From: Deroplatys truncata | Taxonomy: Eukaryota > Arthropoda > Insecta > Mantodea > Mantidae | Length of the DNA: 64,000 nt | NCBI GenBank assembly: GCA_030765065.1 | Contig: CM060981.1 | Location: forward strand, 230,895,152-230,959,151 | Direction of reading: 5' to 3' | In this document: positions 24,019 to 33,840 of the stretch, one piece after another | Numbering within the stretch: position 1 is the stretch's first letter | Layout: every line of letters starts with the position of its first letter | Notes under the pieces: generated by a model | What the model was told of the DNA's origin: nothing | Seen by the model: only the letters and a program-made list of their open reading frames with translations | Databases searched by the model: none | Translations under genes and position numbers: made by a program

Positions 24019-24355
24019 GGACATTATTCCGTATGCGGGTAGGAGGTATGAAATGTTAAGAAACTTACAGAATTGTGGTTTCAACATTGTAGCATCGAGA
24101 GCCCTAAGCCACAAGGTGTAGCCAAGGGATTGAGGACCCTCAGTCTCAAAGTGTAGCCGAGGGACATTTTTTAGGAGGAGAGGAGTGTAACAGTTGCAAC
24201 TGCGAAGCGACAACAGGGCATAGCCAAGGGATCTGGGCGTCTAAACTCGAATGAGAACCTAGGATACTACACAATCAACTCTACATATTAAAAAAGCCTG
24301 ATTCCGTATGTTTCTTAGCATTTCATACCTCCTAACCGCATATGGAATAATGTCC
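24019..24355. mobile_element. MITE with about 48-bp inverted repeats
   Basis: Left end ggacattattccgtatgcgg and the reverse complement of the right end ggacattattccatatgcgg continue in parallel for about 48 bp (through ggtatgaaatg.taagaaac). The element is 337 bp, has no coding capacity and sits inside the Harbinger element. Its interior has three related gtgtagcc.agggat-like motifs. Target duplications were not identified, so the superfamily is undetermined. Confidence 0.7.
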
Positions 24356-25775
24356 CACTGGGGTTAAGTTAGAAATAATTCAGGCTTTGCTTACGTTTTC
24401 CCGGCGAGGAGAGGAGGATTACAACTCCCGGAAGATTTGTGATGTATTAGAATTTCCTCAGGTAATTATTTCTGTATAATTACTATTACACAATATTTAT
24501 TTGGTTAAGATCCAGGGTGAGATTTTAATAAGAGCAAATGTTCCTTCATATTTAAATATGATTTGATTCTGAAATTTTAAGGCTAAAGGTTAATATTCCA
24601 GCAAGTTAAATTCTTATTGAAATGATTAACAATGCCATGAAACTGTGTGGATAAGAACGTTTCCAAAAAGGGATGGGTGGCAATAGGTTAGAATCATGCA
24701 CAAAACTGCCCATATATGTATTATCTCCCTCCATACATCCTCTTTTTTATGCGTTTGCATTTGTTGAAACCGATTTGTTTTCAATAATATCCATCATTTT
24801 TTGTATTAAGGAAAACAGGCATTTTCCTCCACCGACCATTTTAATGCACGCTTCTAGGTTATCTCCATTTTTTTTTTAATTTTTTTATTTTTGCTTTGGG
24901 CAAGGAGTCAGCACTGAACCAATGAAAAAACAGCTGTGAAACGACCATAGAAAGTTAAAAACTAGGGAGTAACAGTGGTTAGTTTACCACTCTATGGCAG
25001 TCGCGTATGCGCAGAACTACCTTTCTTCGTCGTGTAACATTTTCTCCTTGCTGATCCATGGCCTTTCTTGGTGCGAGACTTTTTATCGTCTATGAATATC
25101 AAAAACTTGGTCGGCCTTTGTTCCGGACCAAATGAGTCTGGAAATAGTCCAAACCAATATGAAATCTATGAATATGGCCCTTAATTAGTCATCAGCTTGC
25201 ATAGTAGCAAAGTCTTGTTGGAAAAAATCCAGACTGACATTCAACATTGGTCAGCTGTTCAAAAAATGGTGTAGGTCATTCCTGTATCGCTGTGCGTCCT
25301 ATTGATCTATATGCATTTACTGCACAGAGCAATTCTCGCATCATGCAAAGGAATCTTGTGTGCAAAATTGGGTATCTCTGTGTTCCAATATCTGTTATTT
25401 TGCAACAAAACATAACAATTTAAATGGAACCGTTCTTTATTCGAGAACAAAGTTAGGCATGAGCCAGTTATTTTATCATTGACATTTTGGAAAATCCAAT
25501 TACATAAATTTACGCATTTCTGATGATGACACGAAAAATAAAGTATGTACAACACACACCCAACATTGGAATAATTACAAGAAAACAGGAGGCAAGATGT
25601 TCACTCAATTTCGGATAGTGAACTCTAAAGTGTGAAAAAAGATTTCCTGAAAAGATGCCAAAAATGTAGGGATAGAGAAGGATAGCATTTTCAATATCTC
25701 TTATGATAAGATACAAACCTTTTATCATTGTAACTGTATTATGAGAACATGGAGTGATTGTGGGGATATTATAAC

Positions 25776-26208
25776 TGTAACAAATGACTTCAATTGTTGC
25801 CAAAGAACTTTTTAGTTTAGATGTTCAACATAATCCAACATCTCACTGCTCATCTGTCAACTACACTTGACTTTCTCTCTCTGACTCGACTCAACGACAG
25901 CTGCATGCTAGCAGCCCCTATTATATAGCCCTGCAACAAAGCAGGAATGTTGTCGATGGGGTGGCTTCTTTTAGGGAGGCTTCCTTAAATCTGCCGCCAA
26001 GGAAATTTCTATAAGGGCAGAGAGCACGCACAAAGAGTTTGTTGCTTGGGTCATTATCGCAGGGCCATTTGTTCTAAAGGCTATTATTGCACGGACCATC
26101 TGTTCTTAAAGATGTCAGGCATATGAGCTAACAATCAGGTGGCCAGGTAAAGTGAACTGTCATGCTTTCACATATAGCGTGACCTGCAGGCATCTTTGAA
26201 TGGTCACA
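25776..26208 (-). repeat. gypsy 3' LTR
   Basis: This 433-bp repeat matches 29,489-29,876 with many substitutions and small indels. Shared landmarks include caacgacagctgc/caatgacagctgc, ttatatag (a TATA-like box, about 25,920-25,930), agcacgcacaaagagttt and aacaatcaggtggccaggta. Its divergence from the other LTR indicates an old insertion. Confidence 0.85.
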
Positions 26209-26265
26209 CTGTTCCCTCCTCAGGGCTGGTCGTCCTGACCAGTATGATCATGCGAGCTAGACGAT

Positions 26266-27190
26266 CTAGTGTACCACCAACTTCTCCCCAGGGCAGCCTC
26301 TGTAGCGGCAGACTACATCATTAATTCTATTCACAATGAGGCACGGCCGCTGCCATGGTTGTTGAAGCTTGGGGCAATGCCCCTTGGTGTGGATAGAGCA
26401 ATACAACCATACCAGCTCACCTTGCTGGAAACCTCGGCTGTTGGTTTGCCAGTCATAGCGGGTCTTCATCTGGTCGCTCACTAGCTGGATATGTTGACAG
26501 GCCATCTCATGCATGTCGTGAAGACAGTCCACGAGGTTCTTCATGTAGTCGATTGCTGGCTGTTCTGCTCCAGGGGGGGGGGGCTCCCAAACATCAGGTC
26601 GCATGGTAGATGCAGCTCCCTGCCAAGACCAAGCTGATGGTGGTGGTGGTATGTGTTGACAAGCAGTAGTCCAGCAAGAAAAGCGGCACCCTGACATCGC
26701 AGTCTCTCTGGTGATTGGCCACGAGTTTCAAGTACTCTTCTAGAGTCTTGATATACCGCTCAACCATGCCGTCTGACTGCGGCTGCAGAGGTGTTGTGCA
26801 TGTATTATGCATTCCAAAGCGCTCCAATGTTTCTTGCATGATTTTTGACTCGAAGTTGGTGCCTTGATCACTGTGTAGCTCCATGGTACCCCAAAGCGGC
26901 AGAATAGTTCTTCCACGAGGCAGTTCGCGATTGTCTTGGCCTCCTGGTTGGGGATGGCGTACACCTCCAGCCACTTAGTGAAGCACCATTACCACCAATG
27001 GATACTTATTTCCCCTGTTGGACACTGCGAATTGCCCAGCTACATCGATGGCGATGCGTTTGAAGGATGCTCCCACTTTATACAGCTGCATGCAACCCCA
27101 GCTCTTGGTCTGTGCACTGCGACTTTCTGCACACACATGGCATTGGTGGTACCACCTCTCAATGTCTGCCCGTAACCTCAACCAGTAGTA
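26266..27190 (-). pseudogene. gypsy integrase region
   Basis: Minus-strand frames from 27,181 down encode integrase in pieces: a zinc-finger-side motif (WYHQCHVCAESR), the catalytic core start (IAIDVAGQF) and HSDQGTNFESKI with a catalytic Asp. PQSDGMVERYIKTLEEYLKL carries the catalytic Glu. The C-terminal part (26,266-26,697) contains YDWQTN, QQGELVWLY and RINDVVCRY, the usual strand-rich domain. Frames change near 27,000 and 26,950 and in the glycine/G-run at 26,574. It would insert element cDNA if intact. Confidence 0.85.
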
Positions 27191-27299
27191 TCTTTGTCGG
27201 AGCTTGTTGATAGCTCAATTAGGTTCAAGATGTCCTCCCGAGGCCTCCTCACGTACTTCCTACAGGAATTACTTTCATCACGTTACTCCAAGGGAGGAT

Positions 27300-27545
27300 C
27301 TTCCCATCAGGTGGCTCCTTTCTCTCTGACGTGAAGTATTCTTGGAGCCTCTGGCCCTCTTAAGTTCTTGCAGCTCAATAGCCAGGTAAGAACGGAGTGG
27401 TTAGTCCGCAGGTTGAATGGCTGATCACACAGATACTTATGGAAGTGTTCTAACGCCTTTACTACTGCCAGGAGCTCCTGCCGGGTAATGTAGTTCTTTT
27501 TCGCCTTGGAGAGTGTCTTGCTCCTGCCCATCCTGGACCTGGGAT
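27300..27545 (-). pseudogene. gypsy RNase H fragment
   Basis: The minus strand reads NYITRQELLAVVKALEHFHK and then LRTNHSVLTWLL, an RNase H segment with its Glu and a motif where Asn replaces the usual Asp (TNHS). The reverse transcriptase that should precede it is absent. Upstream on the coding strand the sequence is antisense to the SINE at 27,545-27,775. Confidence 0.75.
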
Positions 27546-27775
27546 GCCGTCCTCTGTGGTCGAGGGGTACCATGCTAGCCTTTAGTTCTGAGATCATGGG
27601 TTCAAACCTGGTACAGAGTGATGGAATTTTTCGGGCATAATAATCCATAGCATGGCTTCCTTTGAAAGGGAAGTAAAGCTGGTGGTCCCGTATCATAGAT
27701 TTATGACACGTAAAAGAGTCTAATAATGGGCCTCTGAGCAAAATTTCCAGTCTTTCGCGCCCAACATAGAACAGG
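27545..27775 (+). mobile_element. tRNA-derived SINE, family 1 (copy 2)
   Basis: The plus-strand tRNA-like head has an A-box region in tggtcgaggggtaccatgc and a B box in gggttcaaacc. The body and tail match copy 1 in order: ggcttcctttgaaagggaag, gtaaaagagtctaataatgg, gcctctgagcaaaatttcca. The tail is cut short at about tagaac. It lies exactly where the gypsy reverse transcriptase is missing and is in the opposite orientation to gypsy. Confidence 0.75.
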
Positions 27776-28240
27776 ATGCTCTAGCAACGCATAATCTGTT
27801 TAATAGCGTATTCTGGTCCAAAGCCAGGTTCTTTGACTGCTGACGTTCCAAGCACGCCTTCACCACCTCCTCGCTTCTTGCAGGCACAACCACATCCTCC
27901 GTCAGGATCACCCTGTAGATCCCCAGATGTTCGTTGGGTCTCCGGAGCATCACCTCGTCTCAGTCGAGTTGCAAGACTTTCCTGCCGACGTCGACCATCG
28001 CCTCGTGGCTCCTGAGAGCATCCAGCCCCAGTATCACATTATCGGCTACTCTTGCGATGAATACATACTGGCTCACAATGCTCCACCCCAAGGTCAACTC
28101 CAGCAGGGCCTCCTCCATAGGCAAGGTATCACCCAATACTGTCTCTGGCTGGTGGGGCCGATTCGATTTCCTTGACGGCAAGCTTCGCTACCTCAGGTCT
28201 GATACCTGTATCCACTAGTATCCGGCATGACTTCCTTGTA
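27776..28240 (-). pseudogene. gypsy protease and pre-RT linker
   Basis: Minus-strand open pieces at 28,181-27,960 and 27,953-27,780 contain VADNVILGLDALRSHEA, the C-terminal flap of a retroelement aspartic protease, followed by a linker (RVILTEDVVVPARSEEVV). The N-terminal catalytic Asp region is only vaguely legible near 28,200 (VDTGIRPE-like text). The linker ends where the SINE begins, so the reverse transcriptase is missing rather than merely decayed. Confidence 0.7.
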
Positions 28241-29488
28241 TCCAGTCGTCCACGATGAGATGTCATCCACTCTTCTGCCTAAGGCATGCAGTGTCACTTG
28301 AGGCGGTGGTGAAGGTGGCCTCGACGTGCCCTCGTCACACCAATCTTCATTTGTTTCCCGCCTGTTTCTCAGCTTGGTGTGTGCAGACCCTCAAGGTATC
28401 TTGGCTGGCCACAGCCCCAACACACACCACCTGAATATCTTCATCACTGTCTCTGAATTGATCCTCTGTCCCCCTCATATTGGGTAGTCCTGAGCTTCGA
28501 GGTGGGGACAGCTGTTACCTTGGCCACCTCTGTTCTCAATGCGGCCATTAACCCATCATGGATGATCTTGTATTCACCAAGGATCAGACACTGTCATATC
28601 TTGGCGTCACGCACCCCGTCAACAAAAGAGTAGGCAGCTTCCTGGGACACATAACTGGGCAGAAGGTTCACCAGAGTCTTGTTCATCAGCTGTTCAGTTG
28701 CCAGGGTGAACTACAGCATCTCTCCTGGTTGTTGCAGCCCGACTTTAGTTGAAAAGGCACGATGTGGCCAAGCGATAGTTCCCAAACTGATTTACAATGG
28801 CCTTCCAGATGTCTCTAGATGCTCCTGATATTGAAATCGCATTAAAAATCTCTGCCGCCCGCACTTGGAGGTTGGCTATTAGCCGTGCGGCTTTCTCCAC
28901 TGCTGACCATCGGTTATAGGCGGCAACGGTGGCAAAATGTCTGTGGAAGACTTTGAAGGTTTACGTTCTGTTGTATTTAGGAGGCTTGATGCATGCAGAT
29001 GTTGTGTTGCATCTTGGTGTCTCAAACTTCAAGTCCAAGCATCTCTTCCAGAATGGCATTCAGTTCCTTGGCACTGACATTGACTCTTCTTCCAGGATGT
29101 AAAGCCATTCCCCGGAGTCTTCCAGAGTGTTAACGCTTTGGCTGAGCTCTTCCATGTCCTTCACACCAGCCAGTTGTTTGTCAATTTTGTTCGATAGCTC
29201 TGTCTTCATCTTGGACATTTCCTTCTTTATTTCTGTCTGCATATCTCCATTCTGAATTCCATTTTCTCCATCTTCTCCATTCCAGATTCCATTTTCTCCT
29301 TCATCTTCTCCAAAGCCAAATTCACTGTTATTTCATTTCCCATCTTCAATTGCAGAATTCACTAACATTATTTCATTTCCCATCATCTCCATTCTGGATT
29401 CCATTTTCGTGTCCATCTTCCTGATTTCAGCAAGTAATTCTTTAATCATTGCCACGATCATGGCATTCAACCCCACACCTGATATCAG
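28240..29488 (-). pseudogene. gypsy gag region
   Basis: The minus strand between the 5' LTR and the protease should encode Gag. I see open pieces at 29,557-29,333 (KELLAEIRKMDTKMESRMEM) and 29,242-29,060 (KKEMSKMKTELSNKIDKQLA). Both are charged and coiled-coil-like, as at the start of many insect gypsy Gag proteins. The first overlaps the LTR edge. A Cys-rich stretch near 28,350-28,420 (reading CGGVCWGCGQPRYLEGLH-like) could be the zinc knuckle. Frameshifts are frequent. Confidence 0.6.
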
Positions 29489-29876
29489 GTAACAAATGAT
29501 GACTTCAATTGCTGTGGAAGAACCTTTTTCATCGCTTAGATGCTCCACGTAATCCAACTTCTTGTTGCTCAGCTGTCGATTGCACTCGACTCAATGACAG
29601 CTGCCTGCCAACAGCCCCCATTATATAGATCTGCAACAAAGCGGGAATATTTTTAATGAAGTGGCTTCTTTTGGGTAGACTTCAAACCTGCCACTGTTGA
29701 AGTTTCCAGAAAGGTGGGGAGCACACATAAAGAGTTTACTGCTTGGGGCATTAGTTCTAAATGCCATTATTGTGCAGACCATCTTTTTTAAACTAACAAT
29801 CAGGCGGCCAGGTAAAGGGGGCTGGCACGCTCTCACATATGGCGTGGCGGCCAACATCTTCGCGCACATGGTCACA
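29489..29876 (-). repeat. gypsy 5' LTR
   Basis: The 388-bp partner of 25,776-26,208. A TATA-like ttatatag lies near 29,620 on the complementary text. It is shorter than the 3' LTR through deletions around 29,660-29,690 and 29,790. TAAC follows at 29,877. Confidence 0.85.
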
Positions 29877-29880
29877 TAAC

Positions 29881-30220
29881 TGTTTCGGTGAGAGTTCCAA
29901 GCCTGCAGTATTTCAGTGTGAAAGAAACACACTATATTTTGTATCACATGTCTTACAAATAACAGAACTAACTAGCCTAGTATATAGGTTAAAAAATGGT
30001 TATTTTAGTAGTCCTACAGTTAAGGAAAAGAAGTCCATTTGGAGGGGGGTGCTACAGCACTAGCGGAACTTCTGCATGATGTATGCACAAATATGAATTT
30101 GTCAAATTTTGGTTAACCAGTGTTTCAGTTGATTGATATTTGGATAATTTATGCTCTACTGTACTATGAATTTCCTGTATTGCTTCATGCATTTATTCAG
30201 TTTCCTTAACATTTTTTCAG
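29881..30220. other. End of the intron before exon B
   Basis: Unique AT-rich sequence. The last 25 bases are a pyrimidine-rich acceptor tract (tttccttaacattttttcag). Confidence 0.6.
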
Positions 30221-30330
30221 GAATGTGAAAGTGCATTAACTTCAAGTGCAGCTAGTCAATGCTTGAATCAAATTGGCACTTTTCTGGGTCCAAGTATTCT
30301 CAGGGCTAAGGTAGAAAGACATAATCCAAA
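30221..30330 (+). CDS. Host gene exon B (internal)
   Basis: An exon of 110 bp lies between a textbook acceptor (ttttttcag) and the donor aaa|gtgag. It continues exon A in phase 0 and reads ECESALTSSAASQCLNQIGT then FLGPSILRAKVERHNP, with two bases left over. Small-residue and hydrophobic spacing suggests amphipathic helices, again compatible with a helical-repeat protein, but the product is not recognised. The intron between A and B is 13,869 bp, mainly transposons. Confidence 0.7.
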
Positions 30331-30998
30331 GTGAGTTTTAAAAATATTTCCATAAAGAATTTGTAATTTAATTATTTGTTATAATCAGGACCAGGGTTAT
30401 TGCTTGTTAATAAGGATCAGATGACTCTTTCATAGAAACTAACATTAAATGAACAGCTAATTTAGCATTATTATCTACACCAAAAAGTGTAATTATTTTA
30501 TAATTTAAAATTAAAATTGTGCCTTCATTAGTGCATATTTGCATCTTTGCAATTCTGAGGCAGCCAGCCTATTCAGATTTTCACACAGTGTGAATCAATG
30601 ACATCAGTATTTAAGAATAAGCTTCTTCTCAATTGTTCAATTGGTAGTTTTGAAGCATAAGTGACATTGTCACATTGGCAACGTAGTCTGCATAGCATGG
30701 CTGGCATGTGTGTTTTAATGAACAGCATACTGCATAAAGCAGAACAGTTACAACCCTGGAACACACCACTACTACACAATTTTTAGCAGTTTGGCTTACA
30801 AAATGGTTAACATACCCCTTACTAATAAGAAATACAAAGCAAATTTTAGCATATAATCAATATATCAATACACATCAATATATACCAGAACAAGATTTTG
30901 ATGGGAAAATAAAATGTTATATCACACCTCAATAAAGCAAACTAAATTTTAGAGTTTGTATCAAGTACTTTGGAATGATAATACTGCAGTGACCCTTT

Positions 30999-31014
30999 GG
31001 GGGGGGGGGGGGGG
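30999..31014. repeat. 16-base poly-G tract
   Basis: Sixteen consecutive G residues occur in an otherwise AT-rich intron-like region. A few bases further, cctgtggagtggtagtctca has a tRNA-like A-box flavour, and at 31,262 a ggttcgagacc B-box-like motif occurs, but the 250-bp spacing rules out a simple tRNA head. Confidence 0.8.
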
Positions 31015-32560
31015 AACCCTGTGGAGTGGTAGTCTCAGAGGTAAGGAGTACCGGGTGAGGGGTATCATTGGGAAGTTAGGGAGTGTGTAATAACAACTGT
31101 ACTAGGTTTTATAAAAACTAGGTGCTAGGCCATTTAATTAAAACAAGTTACAGTTGGAGGGTGGCCCCTGAAGTGCAAGAGCTTGGATATACATTACAAG
31201 GATTTTACCTAAAAACAGATCTAGCAGAACTTGAATCACCAGTAAAAATAGACTGTTAGGTCGGGGTTCGAGACCCAAACTTAACATATATGCATGTTAG
31301 TGAGACGATTGAGAGATTGATCCCCTGACCCACTTACATGGTCAGTAAAAGCTCTTACCGAGATAGTGTGTTCCAATTATGACATTTTCTGAAACTTGAT
31401 GCAACTTCCTGGCTGTGGCTTGAATCCCATTAAAGGATTGTTACAATACAATGACAGGGCATTTTCTGTTTGTACGAAACTTTATAAAACATTTATTGCA
31501 AAATGATAACTAAGAATGAATAGCTTTAATTGTAATTTTCTGGAGTTCATAAAATTTCAATGGGATAGGTGTTCTGCATAGCTTCACACAATTTTCTAAT
31601 GTCTTGTTGTCCAGCTGAAACTTTTAAGCAAAGGTTTGGCTCCAAATTTAACGTATTGCAGTGCCTATTTTTAGATATACCATGGATGAAAAGTTACTCT
31701 AAGATATTTTATTAAAAAATTTCTTATAAACTGATGGTGCAGACAGCTATATGAGGAAACACATTCACTCACTGCAACCAAAAGTCTGTCGAAGATGTTT
31801 TTCTAAAACTACATTTGAGGGTTTCATACCAGAACAATTCAATAATTTCTTGCCTTTCTGTTGTTGAAAATAAGTTTGGTCTCTTCTACTGGAGAAAAAC
31901 AATGTCAAATCCACAACTTGATGTTTTCAGGAAAATATTCAATCAAAGTCTTCGGCCATACGCAGACAATGCATTTTGATGATGCTGATCACAGAGCTGT
32001 GAAGCTGAAGTTCATTTCCTTCTGTATAATTTTCCAAAAATGGAAATGACAGTTGTCCATTTGCAAGTTATTTTTATTGCAAACTGTTTCTTGTTCAGAG
32101 TTTTCATTTTGTCATGAACCATGGAAGGTGTCTACATTCCAGACCTTTAGTCAGCTTATTTGCTAATGTGTAACATAATTCACATTTACCAAGCTTCAAC
32201 TTTTTGCTTCAGTTCTTACAAAAAAACTAGATAATTTTCTTTGGAAAGCATCTTACCTCATTGTAAAACAGAAGATATTTGTTCATGCTGCACATGCTTC
32301 TCATAACATTGTGAATAATCTGGAACTTAATTCTTTTGGTTTTGTGGTACTAACCATCTTCACTGCTTCTGTCAATCCTATTTTCATAAGTTTTGGAATG
32401 ATGAGATAACTTACACACTTTATGCTTCACTTCCCTAACTCTTGTTAGCATATGTTTCATGAACCTTTGTCCACATCATCAGCTAGTTGACTGAAGCAGT
32501 CAAGTGTATTTTATTAGTATAATTATCATAATTTACAGCATGGTTTAGGCCTAAAGGATT
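31015..32560. other. Unique AT-rich sequence
   Basis: No supportable gene. A 62-codon frame at 31,861-32,049 has no family resemblance. The B-box-like motif at 31,262 may be the remnant of an old SINE. Confidence 0.45.
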
Positions 32561-32835
32561 TGATTTCAGAGTAACTAAAAATATCTAGTGCTTTTTCAGT
32601 GTTTCTTTTCTCATAGGAGGTTTTATAGTAAAGTAGTTTACATGATAACCTCTATGGTTCCATTTTTTTTTATATTCTTCTATTAAATCATTTAAAGTTC
32701 TTATTTGCAATTATTCCCTTGTATCATTGCTGTATTTGTGACCTTTCAAACCTTAGCCTCCTACAGGTCTAAGTAACCTCATTCCTGCTGCTTCAGTTCT
32801 TTTTGCATCTTTTTGTTGAAGAGTCCAAGACTCTG
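32560..32835 (-). pseudogene. LINE reverse-transcriptase C-terminal fragment
   Basis: The minus strand from 32,830 downward reads KDAKRTEAAGMRLLRPVGG, a stop, then GHKYSNDTRE and IRTLNDLIEEYKKKWNHRGY. This matches in order the C-terminal region of RTE/BovB-like and related LINE polyproteins (an AAxMRxLRxxxG motif, then NxxIRxEL-like text, then a KWxxH motif). The rest of the element is absent. Confidence 0.6.
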
Positions 32836-32839
32836 AACC

Positions 32840-33830
32840 TTAAGTGAATGTCAGTCATTGTCTTGTAGAATATATATTGTGACTGTCCAATTTTCACTGC
32901 CACTGTTTTGATGTGATCTAGTTCAACTATTCACTATCATGGAAAGATAGAATCAGACAACTGAAAAATTCAATCCCATAGCCGGGATTTGAACCATGGA
33001 TCTCCCGGTCTCTGTCCGGTTGCTCTGACCACCGAGCTACCATGGCAACATGCTGGCACGACATTAAATTCTGTAACTGATTCACACTTTTTCCCGGTAA
33101 ATCACAAGATCTCAAATTGTATTTAGATGACATATCCCAATCGCGACTTAATGTTGTAAGTACTTGGCTACATAGTTTCAACCAGTTGGAGAATTTAATG
33201 TCGTGCCGACATGTTGCCAGCTAGCTCAGTGGTCAGAGCAACCGGATGGAGACTGGGAGATCTGTGGTTCAAATTCTGGCTCTGGCACTAAATTTTTCAG
33301 TCGTCTGATTCTACCTTTCCAACCTTGTCCAACACACGGCTTGTGTGGAAGAACAATTAATTCTATTCACTTAGTCTTCATTATCACTTCACTTTCTTTG
33401 TGATCTAGTGGTGTAATGAAATATGCACAGTGTAATCTCTTCTTCCAGACGGTTTACTCACAGTCAAACACATGACTTCTCCAATATCTTGCAGAAGCAG
33501 CACTCACTGCACGTCATAGCAATCATCACAAACTCATTTGGAGAACAGTACTTGATGTCACCTCAGAAATGCACTCACTAACTGATTGACTCAACTGACT
33601 AATCTGCAAACCTGCTGGATTATACAGCCTGTGGAAGCTTCCACAGAACATTCTAGATTGTTCTGAACTCAGTTCTGGAGATGGGGGAAAGAAACTTCCA
33701 GAAGATTCTGGTTATCTGATGATAGTGCTTCCTCTATTTATGCTGGGCAAGAGCACTACTTATCTTTGATAATCTCTGACTGCTCAACATAGATATTCTG
33801 ATAACCTTGGGACATAGCTGCTGCATCACA
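32840..33830 (-). mobile_element. LTR retroelement remnant 1 (LTR plus leader stub)
   Basis: 33,400-33,830 is homologous, with many differences, to 43,600-43,987. Shared text includes aaacacatgacttctccaat/aaacacaagacttcttcaat, gattctggttatctgatgat/gattctggttatctgctgat and ataaccttggg. The right edge ends tcaca in both, the complement of a TG-type LTR start, so the element reads on the minus strand. 32,905-32,930 and 33,364-33,400 match the sequence just left of the second copy (atctagttcaact, ttcattatcacttcact), showing that the SINE composite at 32,936-33,363 landed inside it. Confidence 0.5.
32936..33363 (+). mobile_element. Head-to-head SINE composite, locus 1
   Basis: Two tRNA-derived units face outward. 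The left reads on the minus strand (A box within tagctcggtggtcagagc, B box ggttcaaatcc, 3' end truncated). The right reads on the plus strand (A box tagctcagtggtcagagc, B box ggttcaaattc) and has a full tail: cagtcgtctgattctacctt, an acacacgg stem and gaacaattaatt. Between their heads lies a spacer of about 130 bp, and both sides share the ggcacgacattaaattct edge. The 9-mer ctattcact flanks the whole (32,927-32,935 and 33,363-33,371), the length expected of LINE-driven insertion. The upstream end is truncated. Confidence 0.7.
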
Positions 33831-33840
33831 ATTTGTATTA

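Larger units (their letters stand above)
22905..25180 (+). mobile_element. PIF/Harbinger-type transposon, degraded
   Basis: The ends start with gggc and share tattcatag motifs: left gggcagtattcatag, right reverse complement gggccatattcatag. TTA flanks both sides (22,902-22,904 and 25,181-25,183), the trinucleotide duplication expected of Harbinger elements. Further subterminal matches (ttcatagac about 90 bp in on both sides) support long, diverged inverted repeats. The 2.28 kb element carries a SINE and a MITE inserted later. Confidence 0.8.
25776..29876 (-). mobile_element. Ty3/gypsy LTR retrotransposon, internally deleted
   Basis: Two long terminal repeats, 25,776-26,208 and 29,489-29,876, start tgtaac and gtaac on the plus strand and end gtcaca. 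The whole is flanked by the 4-bp duplication TAAC (25,772-25,775 and 29,877-29,880), as expected for this superfamily. Coding is on the minus strand in the order gag, protease, (reverse transcriptase missing), RNase H, integrase. At 4.1 kb it is well short of an intact element. A SINE sits at the deletion. The copy is dead and lies in the intron between exons A and B. Confidence 0.9.

Noticed and set aside
31190-31290. SINE or tRNA around ggttcgagacc
   Set aside because: There is a B-box-like motif but no A box at the right distance.
33220-33290. tRNA gene (A and B boxes in correct spacing)
   Set aside because: The same head recurs four times with a non-tRNA tail and the acceptor stem does not close; it is a SINE head.
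32912-33409. tgtgatctagt repeat as target duplication of SINE composite 1
   Set aside because: The right copy belongs to the LTR remnant shared with 43.6 kb. The closer repeat ctattcact sits exactly at the SINE tail end and explains the insertion better.
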